NCBI RefSeq assembly: GCF_033807575.1
Contig: NC_084703.1
Coordinates: 496,001 to 560,000 of the forward strand
Direction: 5' to 3'
Source of the DNA: Cydia pomonella
Lineage: Eukaryota > Arthropoda > Insecta > Lepidoptera > Tortricidae
Length of the DNA stretch: 64,000 nt
Numbering within the stretch: position 1 is the first letter of the stretch; each line of letters starts with the position of its first letter. Below, piece after piece: positions 1-12,104 of this stretch. A program made the translations under genes and the position numbers. Below the pieces are notes generated by a model. The model was not told the DNA's origin, did not search any database, and worked only from the letters and a program-made list of their open reading frames with translations.

Positions 1-109
1 AGGCGACGCGCGCTAGGCCCCCAAGGCCCCAGGGTTTCTACCTCATACGCCGCAAATATGTAGCTATTACCTAGTGTGACATAATTACTATGTTTGAGGC
101 TTTCGATAA

Positions 110-226
110 ATAAAATAATAAATAGATAATAAATAATAAATATTTATTGTTACACAAGTGGACTAAGCCCCACAGCAAGCTCAAGAAAGCTTGTGTTGCG
201 CTCGGACAACGATATACACGGAGTTA
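110..226 (-). mobile_element. SINE-A fragment (3' body)
   Basis: Minus-strand copy of the SINE-A 3' half: AATAAATATTTATTG, then GACTAAGCCCCACAGCAAGC and GGCTTGTGTTG-like sequence, ending near AACGATATA. The tRNA head is absent. Confidence 0.7.
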
Positions 227-268
227 CACGAGGAAACCGATTTTAGTAGTGTACTCCTGATAACATTT

Positions 269-1154
269 TGACGATCTGTCTGGCCTAGTGGGTAGCGACC
301 CTGCCTATGAAGCCGATGGTCCCGGGTTTAAATCCTGGTAAGGGCATTTATTCGTATGAGCATGGATATTTGTTCCTGAGTCATGGGCGTTTTCTATGTT
401 TCTATTTAAGTATTTATATATTGTTGTCTGACAAGGAAAGGTACCCAACTGTCCGGTTCCGATTTGATTTCTATTTATATATGTTATAGAGTAGTCTAAA
501 ATAACGGACACGTATTTTTTTTTAGCTGTCCAAACTCAACCTATTGGGAGAAATTGTCCTCCAAAGTACTAAAAAGTTACTAAATCTTCTAACTCCTAAG
601 AAAGTGATGCTCAAGCAACTTGCTAGTTAATGGCTTGTTTGAGTATATGTTTGAGAACAGGAAAAAAAATGTACACGTGTTTTGTTATATCTGCTTAAAC
701 TCAAGTTTTCCTAAAAAAACACCCGTCTTTATGTGTAACTTTAGCGATTAGATATTATAAAACTTCGAATGTCGATTTTTTTAGGAAAAAAGTGGATTTA
801 GCCGATATAACAAAACACGTGCCCATTATTTTTTGCTGCTTTCAAACATATACTCAAACCAGCCATTAACTAGCAAGTTGCTTGAGCATCACTTTCTATA
901 GGAGTTAGAAGATTTAGTAACTTTTTAGTACTTTGGAGGACAATTTCTCCCAATAGGTTAAGTTGGGGCAGCTAAAAAAAAATACTTGTCCGTTATTTTA
1001 GAAAACTCTATAACATATATAAATATAAATCAAATCGGAACCGGACAGTTGGGTACCTTTCCTTGTAAGTACCCTCAACACAAGCCTTATTGAGCTTACT
1101 GTGGGACTTAGTTAATTTGTGTAATAATGTCCCATAATACTTATTTATTTAGAG
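269..1154 (+). mobile_element. SINE-A copy 1, interrupted by a fold-back element
   Basis: tRNA-derived head with box A-like TGGCCTAGTGGGTAG and box B-like GGTTTAAATCC, then body (GAGCATGGATATTTGTTCCT) to 431. It resumes at 1066 (AAGTACCCTCAACACAAG) and ends near 1154. Confidence 0.85.
432..1065. mobile_element. 634-bp fold-back element inside SINE-A copy 1
   Basis: Starts CAAGGAAAGGTACCCAACTG and ends with its reverse complement. The inverted arms extend about 200 bp each (TCCTCCAAAGTACTAAAAAG appears inverted near 920-940). No ORF. The target-site duplication is not resolvable. Confidence 0.85.
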
Positions 1155-1589
1155 AATATAATGTCATATAAACTATTTTGGATTTCCTAGTTTCAGAGTT
1201 AATACTCGTACCAATTAAAAAAACATCTCTTTATTGTAACTTAGTGAAAAACGCCATTTTTGATGGCGATGAGCCCATTAGTAGCGTAGTCTGAATTTCC
1301 TTATTGATTGATCCCAAAAAGTGACAATTAACCTTTGTAAAAACTAGGTTTTACTAAAGAAAATCGTAAAAATTCATTTTCAGTGCCTGCTTTACCATTG
1401 ACTTTGTATGTACATGTATGTACAAATACATTTAAAAAAAAAAACAGATTTTTTGTCGAAATTTAATTCAACATTTTCCCTTCTTTTTGTCCCAGAAGTG
1501 CGTGGTTAAAATATTTCCTCCTGTCACACCGTACATACAGTAGCGACAAATAATCTATATGTGCTCATTAAGCAGATTCTTATGGGTGC

Positions 1590-2032
1590 TGTTTGTGGAG
1601 ACCGGTCTGTTTAAGCTTACACGGGCTACATGTTATGTTATAAGTATGTAACTTTACTTTTGAGTGTCATTAACGTGGGACACTTCATTCGGTTCTTGTC
1701 TGATTTAATTTTTTGTCTTTTAATTATTTATATAACAATTCAAGCCTTGGAGACCCTCTACATCTCTAAGGATAATTTAATATCTTTTTTATATTTTATC
1801 TCTGACTCTTAGAGACTTATACATCCCTAAAGAATTTTAGTATTTGTTGGTTTTATTTTTTTATCATAGTTTTTTTGTGTAATTTGACATTTAGAGACAG
1901 TATACATCTGTAATAAAGTATTTATTATTTCATCGATTCCATATTTGTAATTGTTTTTTGTAATTTTTATTGTTTGTAAAAATGGACATGTAAAAGGGCC
2001 CCTGTGGCCTATTTACTGAATAAATGTTTAAT
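1590..2032 (+). mobile_element. Possible LINE 3' tail
   Basis: AT-rich, non-coding, ending in AAAAGGGCCCCTGTGGCC and TTTACTGAATAAATG, which resembles the 3' ends of truncated lepidopteran LINEs from memory. No ORF survives. Confidence 0.35.
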
Positions 2033-2096
2033 ATTGATGTTGGACCCTCGACGTCATAGGCAGTTACTACCGCCTAAGCCAGACCGGTCCTTATTC
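2033..2096 (-). mobile_element. tRNA-like SINE head fragment
   Basis: The minus strand reads GACCGGTCTGGCTTAGGCGG then TGCCTATGACGTCGAGGGTCC, resembling a diverged SINE-A head. Confidence 0.4.
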
Positions 2097-2318
2097 ATAT
2101 TTCAGTCAAAACATACGCCCGTTATTTCGCCTTGCAACTAATCCGTCATTAAATTTAATGATCGCCTGCAACAGACATCATTATGTAACAGGATTATAGA
2201 TGTAATTCAATATGGTGCGTCGCTGACGAAATCTTACACATGGCGGTGTTATGAACGCTCACTGCGACGACCAGTAAGCTTAGACCTATACAGGTTGGTA
2301 GGGAGAAATCCCTTTTAT

Positions 2319-2565
2319 CGGCCGGATTCGAAGAATGATTAAGACACGTTTAAGCTCTTAGAAAGATCTTTAAAAATCGATAGCTAAACGGCATGTCAAA
2401 ATTGACGTTTATTTCGATTCCGCTGTGATCCAAATCAAGATCTATCTACGATATTTCTAACGTCAAAGTTGCCCGAATCAAGCTGCTTCTGTCAATTATA
2501 CGACAAACAAACGATATCTAAATGAGAACTTATCGTTATCGTATCTCATTATTCGAATCAGGCCG
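2319..2565 (+). mobile_element. MITE family M1, copy 1
   Basis: Terminal inverted repeats CGGCCGGATTCGAAGAATGA and TCATTATTCGAATCAGGCCG. The interior contains ATCTACGATATTTCTAACGT, shared with the copy at 27,391-27,882. Confidence 0.75.
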
Positions 2566-2624
2566 TATGGCGAAAGTGGAGGTCCCACTCGACCCCTTTT
2601 CATACAAACTTGTCCTCATTTTTC

Positions 2625-2725
2625 TTTTTTTTATACTACGTCGGTGGCAAACAAGCATACGGCCTGCCTGATGGTAAGCAGTATCCGTAGCCTATGTACG
2701 CCTGCAACTCCTCTCTGGGTATTAA
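2625..2725 (+). mobile_element. Dispersed lepidopteran repeat (GTCGGTGGCAAACAAGC family), copy 1
   Basis: Shares TCGGTGGCAAACAAGCATAC and TGATGGTAAGCAG with 5,131-5,280 and, inverted, 46,948-47,125. Resembles a Helitron-like non-autonomous family (assignment uncertain). Confidence 0.6.
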
Positions 2726-3690
2726 CATTTTTGAAAATATTTTGACACAATTTGTTATATTTTGATCACGGCCATGCCCCTACGTAACATTTTTTCGAGA
2801 TTTTAATTATTATACGAGTTAGGAGCATTTAAAAATTTGTAACTGTTTTTCACTCCAAATTTTTACAATAATCAAAAATCTAAAAAGTTATAATCGTAAA
2901 GGCATATTAGCTATGATTAATATACAATATCATATTATGTAAAAATATTTTTCATTACGTCAATGTCCAGAGAAAATGGGAACTACGTTTGTCTGGAGAA
3001 GCGGCCGCCCCCTTTCCTCTTAATTTAACATTCAGGAAATTACTATTTTATTTAATCGTATGGCATAACATAATACAGAAGCATATAATAACCAAAAAAT
3101 TTTAAATGTCAACACAAAGACCAGTCAGCCCTTTGATGGCTTCGTCGCACAGGGATATCAGGTCTTTTGGAGGACCGGCAATATAGCGCAATATGGGGCA
3201 GGAAATTACTATAATTTGTGAATATGTGACGGAAAATGTGGTCCTTGCTCGGGTTTTTACCTTCTATCTCTAAACTATGAAAACTTAGGTATATTCATAT
3301 TCTGTTAAAAAATTACACGTCATATCCCTCAGCTACACCACAAGCTATTTTATACTAAAATTTTACTACGATAGTATCCAGGGTAACGATATACAATTAA
3401 AATAAATTAAAATTGGACATGTTTTCGTGATTTTTTTCTGTCAAGGCAACTTGATCATTTAAGGTTTTAGGTTATCATCTGTACTTGCAAATATAGTGTA
3501 ATTTCCGTGTGAATTTTCTAAATACAATATAAAAATTGCCAATATAAAAACCACCTCTTTGTCCGCAGCAAGTTCTCCATTTTCCATGCAAACGTAGTTA
3601 CGCTCTCATTTCAAAACGACTAGCTAGATTTCTCTAAAACCTTGTACTTACAATAGTATAATGTCTACCTAACTTGAAATATTTTTTTAA

Positions 3691-3695
<5 letters not shown>
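2726..3695. other. Non-coding, degenerate repeats
   Basis: AT-rich. GAAAATGGGAACTACGTTTG near 2973 and its inverted form near 3580-3600 hint at an old inverted element related to 47,185-48,101. The minus strand of about 3120-3220 weakly reads GPPKDLISLCDEAIKG, a possible LINE remnant. No gene. Confidence 0.4.

Positions 3696-3742
<47 letters not shown>
3696..3742 (+). repeat. Poly(A) run (47 nt)
   Basis: An uninterrupted A tract directly before the LINE fragment at 3,760. Confidence 0.95.
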
Positions 3743-3744
<2 letters not shown>

Positions 3745-3759
3745 TGTGACCAGTTTATA

Positions 3760-4260
3760 TACAAGGTGTTAGTGTCCAAGCTTGTAAGCAGACGCACCAA
3801 GATCCGAATCTATAAGACCGTGATTCGCCCAATCCTAACCTACGGATGCGAAGCATGGACACTAACACTCAAGGAAGAAAACATGCTGCTAGTTGCCGAG
3901 AGGAAAATCCTCCGTAAAATACTGGGCCCCAAACGAGGACCGGATGGAGGCTGGACAGTCCTTAAGAACCGTGAAGACCGAGTGGCTGGAGAAAGTAAAG
4001 CCCACAGACTCCGTTGGTTGGGCCACCTTGAGAAAATGGACGAAGAGCGTTACGTTCCGAAAAAGAGCGTACCTGGGTCGCCTAGCAGGAGGACGTCCTA
4101 TCGGACGCCCTAGGTATCGCTGGAGCGACATGGTGGAGGCGGATCTGCGCGAGCTTCGAGTCGACAATTGGCGAGAGGTCGCACGGGACCGAGAAAAGTG
4201 GCGCTGTCTTGTGTCGGAGGCCAAGTCTCATTTTGGGTCGCTGAGCCAACGGAGTAAGTA
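3760..4260 (+). pseudogene. LINE ORF2 C-terminal fragment, frameshifted
   Basis: Frames read VSKLVSRRTKIRIYKTVIRP, ILTYGCEAWTL and later AHRLRWLGHLEKMDEER, IGRPRYRW and NWREVARDREKWRCLVSEA. These are the thumb and C-terminal signatures of RTE-like non-LTR retrotransposons. At least one frameshift separates the halves. The same tail recurs at 58,640. Confidence 0.85.
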
Positions 4261-4400
4261 TACAATACTTGTTTTTGCATTTTTTTTATAAGCTGGAGCT
4301 ATATAAACTAATTACAGGCATAGATATACCTCAATCCGTTGTATGCGCTAAGTTTCATTACATTCTAACACGTACTTTTAAGTTTTAATATAATATGATG
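4261..4400 (+). repeat. Dispersed repeat shared with about 48,010-48,100
   Basis: TATAAGCTGGAGCTATATAA, ACTAATTA and GATATACCTCA, followed by AAGTTTCATTACA, occur in both places. Non-coding. Confidence 0.6.
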
Positions 4401-5130
4401 AGAACGAAATTATTTTTGCTACTGTTAAGTCATAAGTCATTTATTCATAAAGTTAATTTACACGTTATATAAATGGAACATATTTAAATATGCCGTTAAC
4501 AAATAAGTATTAAAATGGTTGTTTCTAACGCTCGCCTCGCCTCGGTTCTGCAATATAAGCCCATCTCTTTGAAGTTTATTTATAGTCGGCCGCGCAAATG
4601 TGGACCTTAAGTCCTAGCGCTAAAGGATGCAGTAGCGCTGTCAATCAGCAAATGTATAATTGTACAGATAATGAGACGAAAGGTAGAGTATTTCGGGATC
4701 GTAGGACACACGGCTTTGAAGTTCGGGAATAGGGAGTATTACTGCAATGTTCTGCCGCCAGAGAGCAGCACTATCACTAATTCTAAACCATAGAGTAACT
4801 TTCAGTTTTTTGAGAAGTTTTCACTATGATATGGATGCATCAAGGCTGTTTGTTTGCAAAGGTCTAGGCCTTGTTTCGCGTTTCGCTCACTATGTGCTAG
4901 AGGCGCCCCCTACGGAAAGTTTTGCTTAATGTTGTTCGTGGAATTGATATTGATATTGGTTTAGGAGGTATAAGTACAAACAGATTACTCACTTAATGCT
5001 AAGCAACACTAGATGGACTGTAAGTGCGTTTACAGCTTTTAAGGGTACGCTCTTTCCTAAGGTTCGATGGTAGTATCGGTTCGAAAATACCGAGGGCGAA
5101 AGTTCATCCCACACTTTGTTTTTAGCTTCT
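4401..5130. other. No gene or repeat recognised
   Basis: AT-rich sequence with short chance frames only. No inverted arms, tRNA-like boxes or protein similarity seen. Confidence 0.5.
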
Positions 5131-5280
5131 TTTTTTTACTACATCGGTGGCAAACAAGCATACGGCCCGCCTGATGGTAAACAGTCTCCGAAGCGTAGGG
5201 ACGCCTGCAACTCCAGAGGGGTTACATGCGCGTTGCCGACCCTAAACCGGCAGGAACACAACACTATGAGTAGGGTCTAG
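5131..5280 (+). mobile_element. GTCGGTGGCAAACAAGC family, copy 2
   Basis: CATCGGTGGCAAACAAGCAT, GCCCGCCTGATGGTAA, then GGGGTTACATGCGCGTTGCC and an ACACAACACTATGAGTAGGG end shared in inverse form with 46,948-47,125. Confidence 0.7.
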
Positions 5281-5303
5281 TGTTATTTGGCTGCTGTTTT
5301 CTG

Positions 5304-5515
5304 TAAGGTGGAGGTACTTCCCCAGTTGGGCTCTGCTCTAGATCTGGAATGACATCCGCTGTGCTGTGCCGCGAGATGACTTACAGCGAGATGACATTCA
5401 CAATGCCCATACCCCTCATTTTGGACGTAGTTTATGTTATCTATAAGGTGGAGGTATTTGGGGAAGTTGGGCTCTGCTCTAGATCTGGAATGACATCCGC
5501 TGTGCTGTGCCCTAC
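5304..5515 (+). repeat. Two-copy tandem duplication (about 137-bp period)
   Basis: AAGGTGGAGGTA followed by GGGCTCTGCTCTAGATCTGG and AATGACATCCGCTGTGCTGT appears at 5305-5370 and again at 5443-5510. Confidence 0.85.
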
Positions 5516-5599
5516 CACACAAAGCGAGACGACATTCACAGTGCCCATTTTTGGAAGTAGTTTAAGTATATACATAGTAGCTGTGTGAGACAGGAACTT

Positions 5600-6105
5600 T
5601 CTGGAGAAACGCAAAGCCGAAACTTATCTAATATCGTGAGGCAATCCCAATCTGTAGCATCACTCAAGGAGAAGCTTAAAAAATTGTGGCTTTCCGATAC
5701 TTTGGTTACGACTTCCTAGTTCCATTGAGTACTTCTACTTTTTTAATTTCCTTTACTTTTCTGGTTCGAATTCATATCTATTTATATTATATATTGAATA
5801 TTTATTTATTTTTATTTATATATATATATATATATGTATGCATTATTTTATGGTTATTTTTCTATCTATGTATATTTGTATCAATGTGTATTCAAAACGT
5901 GCATTTCATTAATTTCAGTGATTGTACACTTTTGTTTGCGTTTGTCATTCATTCACCGTTATGTCTGTTTGACTCATTTCCTCAAAGGTTGACTGGAAGA
6001 GATCCCATACAGGGATAAGTTCGCCTTTGTTGTATTTAATTTACTCTGTAACTGTGTTTTTCGTGTTTTTATTTCTATGTACAATAAAGTATATACATAC
6101 ATACA
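5600..6105 (+). mobile_element. LINE 3' end (degenerate) with simple tail
   Basis: A frame near 5640 weakly reads SQSVASLKEKLKKLW. The 3' part has GTTGACTGGAAGAGATCCC and GGGATAAGTTCGCCTTTG, recurring inverted at 11,945-12,060 and at about 55,160-55,200. It ends AATAAAG and a TACA repeat. Confidence 0.6.
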
Positions 6106-6474
6106 TAATATCGTATGGAAAGAGTACTCGTAACGTGACTTTTCGCAGAATCTGTCATCAACATGTTTACTTTCTGTTTGACATTTGTCGATGTCCGAAT
6201 GTCATCTCGGCCCCAGCTCGTCATCCTCTCCGCCCTTCGAGCAACACCGGGAAGGTGGCATTCGCACTATTTCCCCTCTGCCGAAGCACATGCCCAACTG
6301 GGCATAGCGCAGTGCGTGTTGACTCGTCCGCACACAATAAGATATCGAAGTGTGTAAGGTTTGTTCATTATTTGTATTTTAAATGTATTTATGTCGTCAT
6401 TACAGATGGATTTTATGTATTGAGTGAGAAGTGCGACTATGTGCATGTTTCCCCCGCAAATGGCAGAACGATTT

Positions 6475-6606
6475 GTACGGTCATGTCTGAAAATATCGAT
6501 ACGGACAAAGTGCCAAAAAAATGTTTACACTACCTTAATATATGGGCAATAAGATCGTGTATACATATTTTTAGCAGTGTGTCGATATTTTCAGACGTGA
6601 CTGTAC
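6475..6606 (+). mobile_element. MITE family M2, copy 1 (132 bp)
   Basis: Ends GTACGGTCATGTCTGAAAAT and ATTTTCAGACGTGACTGTAC are inverted. The interior GGACAAAGTGCCAAAAA is shared with 16,627-16,729. Confidence 0.8.
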
Positions 6607-8254
6607 GGTAAGATATTGGGCTCCTCCTTTCCGACGTGTCGGAAGCCGGTGTTGCTCGAAGTGTCCGTGTGTCCCAATCTAATTATTATAAATCCGTCGG
6701 CTCGCGTCATTCGGCGACGTAAATCCGCGGGCACGTGTATGACGTCATCACGTGCCACTTGCGCCCCCAAAAAGTAAATAGTTTATTGTGAAACATACAG
6801 AGTAAATTAAAAACAGTTAAAATCCAGGTAACAACAGGCGGTATTATTGCTAAGAAGCGATCTCTTCGAAACAACCTTTGGGTAGCAGGAAACTAACACC
6901 GTTGACCAACACAACAACATTGACCGGGTATGATTCAACAAACTGAAGATGCAAACAGTTATACATATACTTTAACAAATGTAATACATACATACTAATA
7001 TAATAAATATATTAATATTATATACATTATAGAATTATAGATTAAATTAAGGCAACGATAGGTAATGAGATTTCAAAAGATGTTTGGAAATGGGAAGAGA
7101 TTTTGTGAGATACATCCCACGACCGAACAGCACGAAAAGTAAAACAGATGTTTTTTTTTAATTATATATTATATTATTCACCGTCAAATGGTCCTACTCA
7201 TCAGAGAGGCAATATATGTTCCACTTTAAGGAAATTTTGAATGTTTTTTTTTGTTTAATTTTGTGTCGAATTGATATTAAGCAGAACATTAGCGATTGTC
7301 CCGTTTTGGCTAGACTAATAGATTATAAGCAATGAAACGGAGGTTGCACCAGCTTTAATTTGAAGTCTTCAGGGCCGATCTATACATAAACTATGTTCTT
7401 TAATGTTTATGTCATAAAATGTATATGCTAGTGTGCTATAAATGTTTACAAAGTTACCTTGGTTGAATTTTTCATGCCTTTCAATACGTTGACGGCAAAT
7501 AGGTGTACCATTTCCCAGTTAGGCCGGGTGAAGGAGTCCCGCATTGTATACTCAAGTCCCGCAAATTGATCGCAAATGTACCGCAAAACTGTGCAAAGGT
7601 TGGCAACCCTACGCACAGGCTTCATCAATTGGACACAAAAGCATTTCAGCTACAGTCTCGTCATCTATTTACACATGATGTAATCCGCAATAGCTATAAC
7701 TCAAGCTCTAAATTAAACTTTATTTAGTTGGTATAAGGTAGTGTACTGAACAATAATTACCATAACATGATGGCATTTTACCCCTTTTCCAGGCCGCACC
7801 AATCTTCAAGGTTTTCCCAAAAAATCCAAATAAATTCCAATTAATCCAGCTTTGATGATTCATTTGAAGACAAGTAACATTTCCTGAAAGTGTAATCTAA
7901 TTTGAACCTTAAAACGGAATGCCAGAGTTGAAATTGTAATGGCGCGTATGTGGTCGATAAATCGTACTATGCCTGGAAAAGGATTAAAGTGTCTTTTCTA
8001 CTCCAGCACTTTTATTTCTCAATTAAATGACTGTGATCAAAACCAACTTCATAAGTAGGCCGGCCGGCCTCCGGCGAGACCCGGCAGGGGCTCTTGAATA
8101 CGATCCTAAAAGCAGTGTTCTCAGGAATATTCATACAATATTATGCAAATATGTTTTTTATTCTGACTTTTAGACAAAGCTCTACAAACCAAAATATACT
8201 TTCCCCCCACGTGTGCGGGAATGAGAACTTTCCGTGCATATGTCGAAACTTTAA
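6607..8254. other. No gene recognised
   Basis: Short spurious frames only. GC-richer patches (about 6620-6770) and AT-rich stretches. No convincing repeat boundaries. Confidence 0.45.
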
Positions 8255-8580
8255 AGAGCCATATGTACAGTAGATAGATAGATAGATAAATCATTTATTT
8301 GGCAGTTGCAAAAACACACAATATAAAGTTTAAATCACCATAAAGAACACAAATAAAACGACATAACATAACACAACACAACACATACAATACAACACAC
8401 ATAAAACAAACAACATAAACATAAGTAACACGTTGTACGATACACGTACGAATAGATAATTCGCAACTCGTGTCGATTTAAAACACTCCCTTCGGTCGTG
8501 TTTTAATTTATCACCACTCGTTGCGAATTTCCTATTTTCTGCACTTTTATCGTAAATAGCGCGAGTAACAAGCGCTATAA
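8255..8580 (+). mobile_element. MITE family M3, copy 1, with an inserted segment
   Basis: AGAGCCATATGTACAG, then a TAGA-repeat-led insert (about 8271-8425), then TTGTACGATACACGTACGAA and ACACTCCCTTCGGTCGTGTT. The flanking parts match copies at 30.8-32.0 kb. Confidence 0.75.
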
Positions 8581-8935
8581 ATTTTCATATTATACTATAT
8601 CATCTCAGTCTGATTACACTGGTCAACGGTGGTTTAGTTGCCTCTGGTATAAGATTGATTTCCGATGTATTTATGCTCACAATTTATGAAACTATCAATG
8701 ATTTTGGAAGATTTGCTCTACTTTTTTTAACTCCATATTTTCATTTTATATTGAAAAAAATCGAAATATATGATACGAAATATGCTGAAATCATAAAAAC
8801 TAGAGCACATTCAAAACTTTTGTGAATATATCTGTAAACTGTGCAATTGAAAACATATAAACTCGCACAGATATCCAGGGCAACAAAAAGAAATGTTTTT
8901 TTGTAGAGCTGTGTTATCAGCACAAATTATTAATA

Positions 8936-9200
8936 ATAAATAAATATTATAGGACATTATTACACAAATTGACTAAGTCCCACAGTAAGCTCAATAAGGC
9001 TTGTGTTGAGGGTACTTAGACAACGATATATATAATATATAAATATCAATAAATACTTAAATACATAGAAAACACCCATGACTCAGGAACAAATTTATAT
9101 CCATGCTCATCACACAAATACATGCCCTTACCAGGATTTGAACCCGGGACCATTAGCTTCGTAGGCAGGGTGACTACCCAGTAGGCCAAACCGGTCGTCA
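8936..9200 (-). mobile_element. SINE-A copy 2
   Basis: Full-length minus-strand copy. Box B GGATTTGAACCCGGGACC and box A region CTACCCAGTAGGCCAAACC are visible on the plus strand. Body TATTATAGGACATTATTAC. Confidence 0.92.
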
Positions 9201-10109
9201 AAATAAATTAATGCAGTTATTCTTAAAAAATATTGAATTATTATAGATATTAAAGTTAGCATGATAACTTAGTTCCCAAGTACTCAATAGTTCCCAAGCG
9301 CTTCATATATAAAGCCTTTGAGAAAGACAATGATACACAATACTACAAATTTTAATCGCAGAAATATCCATAAGTTGTTATGTGATCGCCGATAAGCCTA
9401 ATTAAGAGCAGTGTTGTACAAAAACATTTTGTTTAACTTATTAACGTCGTATCTATATAGAGCAGGTGCACACCCCGCCGCGTTTCACTAAATTTAAGAT
9501 AAATTCTACATAAAACTTGATAAAACACACTAGTTCCTTATGTAGGGCGTTCATATATCATAAAAAGTTCGGAATAGTTTGTTTTCATTTGTAATTTATT
9601 ATGGTTATTTTAATGTTAAATGGTAGTGGCCAAAAGTGGCGGCAAGAATTGTCCAACAACGCCTACGGCCTCGCGGTCCGAGGGGCCTCGCGCCTCTAAT
9701 GAGTAAATTCTCGGACACAACATTAAAATGTTCGTTATTTCTTGCGCCACCAGAGGGCCTCGCTAAATGTATGCCCACATAAAATGTTGGTCTTGCTCCG
9801 TCACTAGTGTTGGTATCAATTTTATTGCTTGTAGCTTAAGTCTAAATGTCTTACTGTACTTATATGGTTTATCCTAAGATACTGGAGTAAGCTGTGGTTA
9901 CCTATAATTGGACAAACATCTACCCTTAATGTTATGTAACCTACAGATTATTTTTTCTCAGATGTATTGTCTGTTGGTGATCAAAAAAAGAAAAAAAAAT
10001 GTTACACCATATCAATCATTATTAGTGTTTTTCATATTTTAGTAGTTACATAAGAACGATGTAAATTTAGATGTAACAATATTATGTTAAAGTGAAAAGA
10101 AGAAGTCTG
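9201..10109. other. No gene recognised
   Basis: AT-rich, no extended frame. A GC patch near 9,655-9,715 has no recognised identity. Confidence 0.45.
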
Positions 10110-10330
10110 GAGAAGTACTCCCGTGTTCTAGCCGTCCGTTTATGATATGATACGCCGGTCAGCTCTAAAAAAAAGACAAATATAGTTTTGTAACATCTAT
10201 GTTTCAAATGTAGTTCTCATTTTTATTATATTTCATATTAACAATATGAAAAATAATTCTCGTTTTATTATTTTAGAGCCAACCAGCATATCATAAGCGC
10301 AGTACAAGCGATCTAATGGATTCCTCGTTC
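10110..10330. repeat. Weak inverted repeat, probable old MITE
   Basis: GATATGATACGCCGGTCAGC-TCTAAAA near 10,144 is approximately inverted at 10,274-10,300 (TTTTAGAGCCAACCAGCATA-TCAT). Confidence 0.4.
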
Positions 10331-10569
10331 CGTAGAGTAGGTATGGGACAGTGTTTATATTAGATTTAGTTTAAGTTTAAATGTCAATGCTAGTTTAGTT
10401 TTAATCCCAACAAAAACATAAATGTGAAATGAGAGCCAAGTTCAATATTAAGAATATGTGTCGTTGTTGACTCGCCGACAAAAGAATTGAGATCTATATG
10501 GGTGCCAAGTTCTGTGCTGTGTAGAAAATCCTGTAATTATACTTTTAATAATTATACTGTAACGTTATA

Positions 10570-10820
10570 GACGACCAATCTGGCCTAGTGGGTAGTGACC
10601 CTGCCTATGAAGCCGATGGTTCCGGGTTCAAATCCTGGTAAGGGCATTTATTCGTGTGATGAGCATGGATATTTGTTCCTGAGACATGGGTGTTTTCTAT
10701 GTATTTAAGTATTTATATATTATATATATCGTTGTCTAAGTACTCTCAACACAAGCCTTATTGAGCTTACTGTGGGACTTAGTCAAATTGTGTAATAATG
10801 TCCTATAATAATAATATTTA
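10570..10820 (+). mobile_element. SINE-A copy 3
   Basis: TGGCCTAGTGGGTAGTGACC, GGTTCAAATCCTGGTAAGGG and the GTACTCTCAACACAAGCC body are intact. Confidence 0.92.
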
Positions 10821-11319
10821 AATGTGTACCCCTTACATTTCATTAAAGTGTCAAAAGGGCCTCTACGTGTTGGCTTCGGCTGCGCGCACGCCTCCCAAAG
10901 GTCCGGAACACCATTGTTCCGTGTTGGGAAAGATATTTAATTATAAAGGATTTGACTTGGCTAGGTTTGACCACAGGTTTTTAGAAAAGTAAAATAGACA
11001 AATATAATAGCCAATACGTAAAAACTAGCCAAGACACATATATTACACACGGTTGCGTCACCAGTTCCTTTTTTTTGAACTTGGCTGGACACGCTGCCGC
11101 GTGTCTAGATCATATTATTTGATATGGTTATCATGAATTTTTAGTGTATATCGTCCCCACGCTGGCCCAAAACAGATAAGGGACTTTACATACACGGCAT
11201 ACAAACATCTTTGAATTTCTTCGCGGATATATACCTACAGGTTTTCACATAGAGAACATCACCGAAAAGCAACCCATTAGATGATATTTTTAATTCCCAA
11301 AACTCGCTCATTTTAAACA

Positions 11320-11960
11320 AATGAAGCATTAACAATTCCACAAATTCGAACGGTGGCGTAGCTGAAATCGTCCTTAAGCTCATAAACACGCCTAACGGCA
11401 TCCTGTGTGCCGCCTGTGGTGTACCTAGTATTATTAAAGTGCTTCTCTATGGTCTATGATATTATTAGCAAACTTCTACAGTGGTCAAACATATTATTAA
11501 TGGATTTCTATAGTCGTCAGTAGTATTTTTAAACAATTGCAATATTAACAACTCTACAAATTCCAATAGTGGCATAATTTATATCGTCCTTAAGCTCATA
11601 AATATGCCTAACAGCATCCTGTGTGCCGCCTGTTGTGTCGCTAGTGTTATCAATTAACTTCTATATAGTATATGATATTATTACCAAACTGCTACGTGGT
11701 CAAAAGTATTATTAATGAACTTCAATAGTGGTTAGTAGTATTTTAAATAATTGCGGTGTTATCAACTTTATAAATTCCAACGGTGGTGTAGCTGATATCG
11801 TCCTTAAGCTCGTAAATACGCCTAACGGCATCCTGTGTGCCGCCTGTAGTGTCGCTAGTATTATTAACGTACTTCTTTAGTGGTCTGTAGTATTATTAAT
11901 GGACTTCTATAGTAATCAACACATTTATTATTAACAGACTTCTAGTAGTAGTACTCTTTA
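11320..11960 (+). repeat. Tandem repeat, about 215-bp period, about three copies
   Basis: TCCTGTGTGCCGCCTG recurs at 11401, 11617 and 11831, each preceded by CCTTAAGCTC and followed by a TATTATTAA-rich segment. Related short motifs recur at 15,640-15,790. Confidence 0.85.
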
Positions 11961-12060
11961 TTGTACAAAAATACATATTAAAAGTAACATACCATTAGTA
12001 AGAAGTACAAAGGCGAACTTATCCCTTTGAGGGATCTCTTCCACTTCACACCACCACCAC
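11961..12060 (-). mobile_element. LINE 3'-tail fragment
   Basis: AAAGGCGAACTTATCCCTTT then GGGATCTCTTCCA is the reverse complement of the tail at about 5,985-6,020. Confidence 0.6.
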
Positions 12061-12104
12061 TTCCATCACTTCTTTAGTGCTCAACGGCACTATTTGAAGC
12101 ATAT

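Larger units (their letters stand above)
225..1520 (+). repeat. Dispersed repeat D1 (copy 1), interrupted
   Basis: 225-268 plus about 1151-1520 align with 54,095-54,525 (shared: CGAGGAAACCGA, ATGTCATATAAACT, AAAAAGTGACAA, TTCAGTGCCTG/TAG). In this copy a SINE-A insertion splits the repeat. No coding frame is seen. Confidence 0.75.

Noticed and set aside
6027..6611. Plus-strand frame of 194 codons
   Set aside because: Runs across a LINE tail and a MITE; composition is random and no motif is seen.
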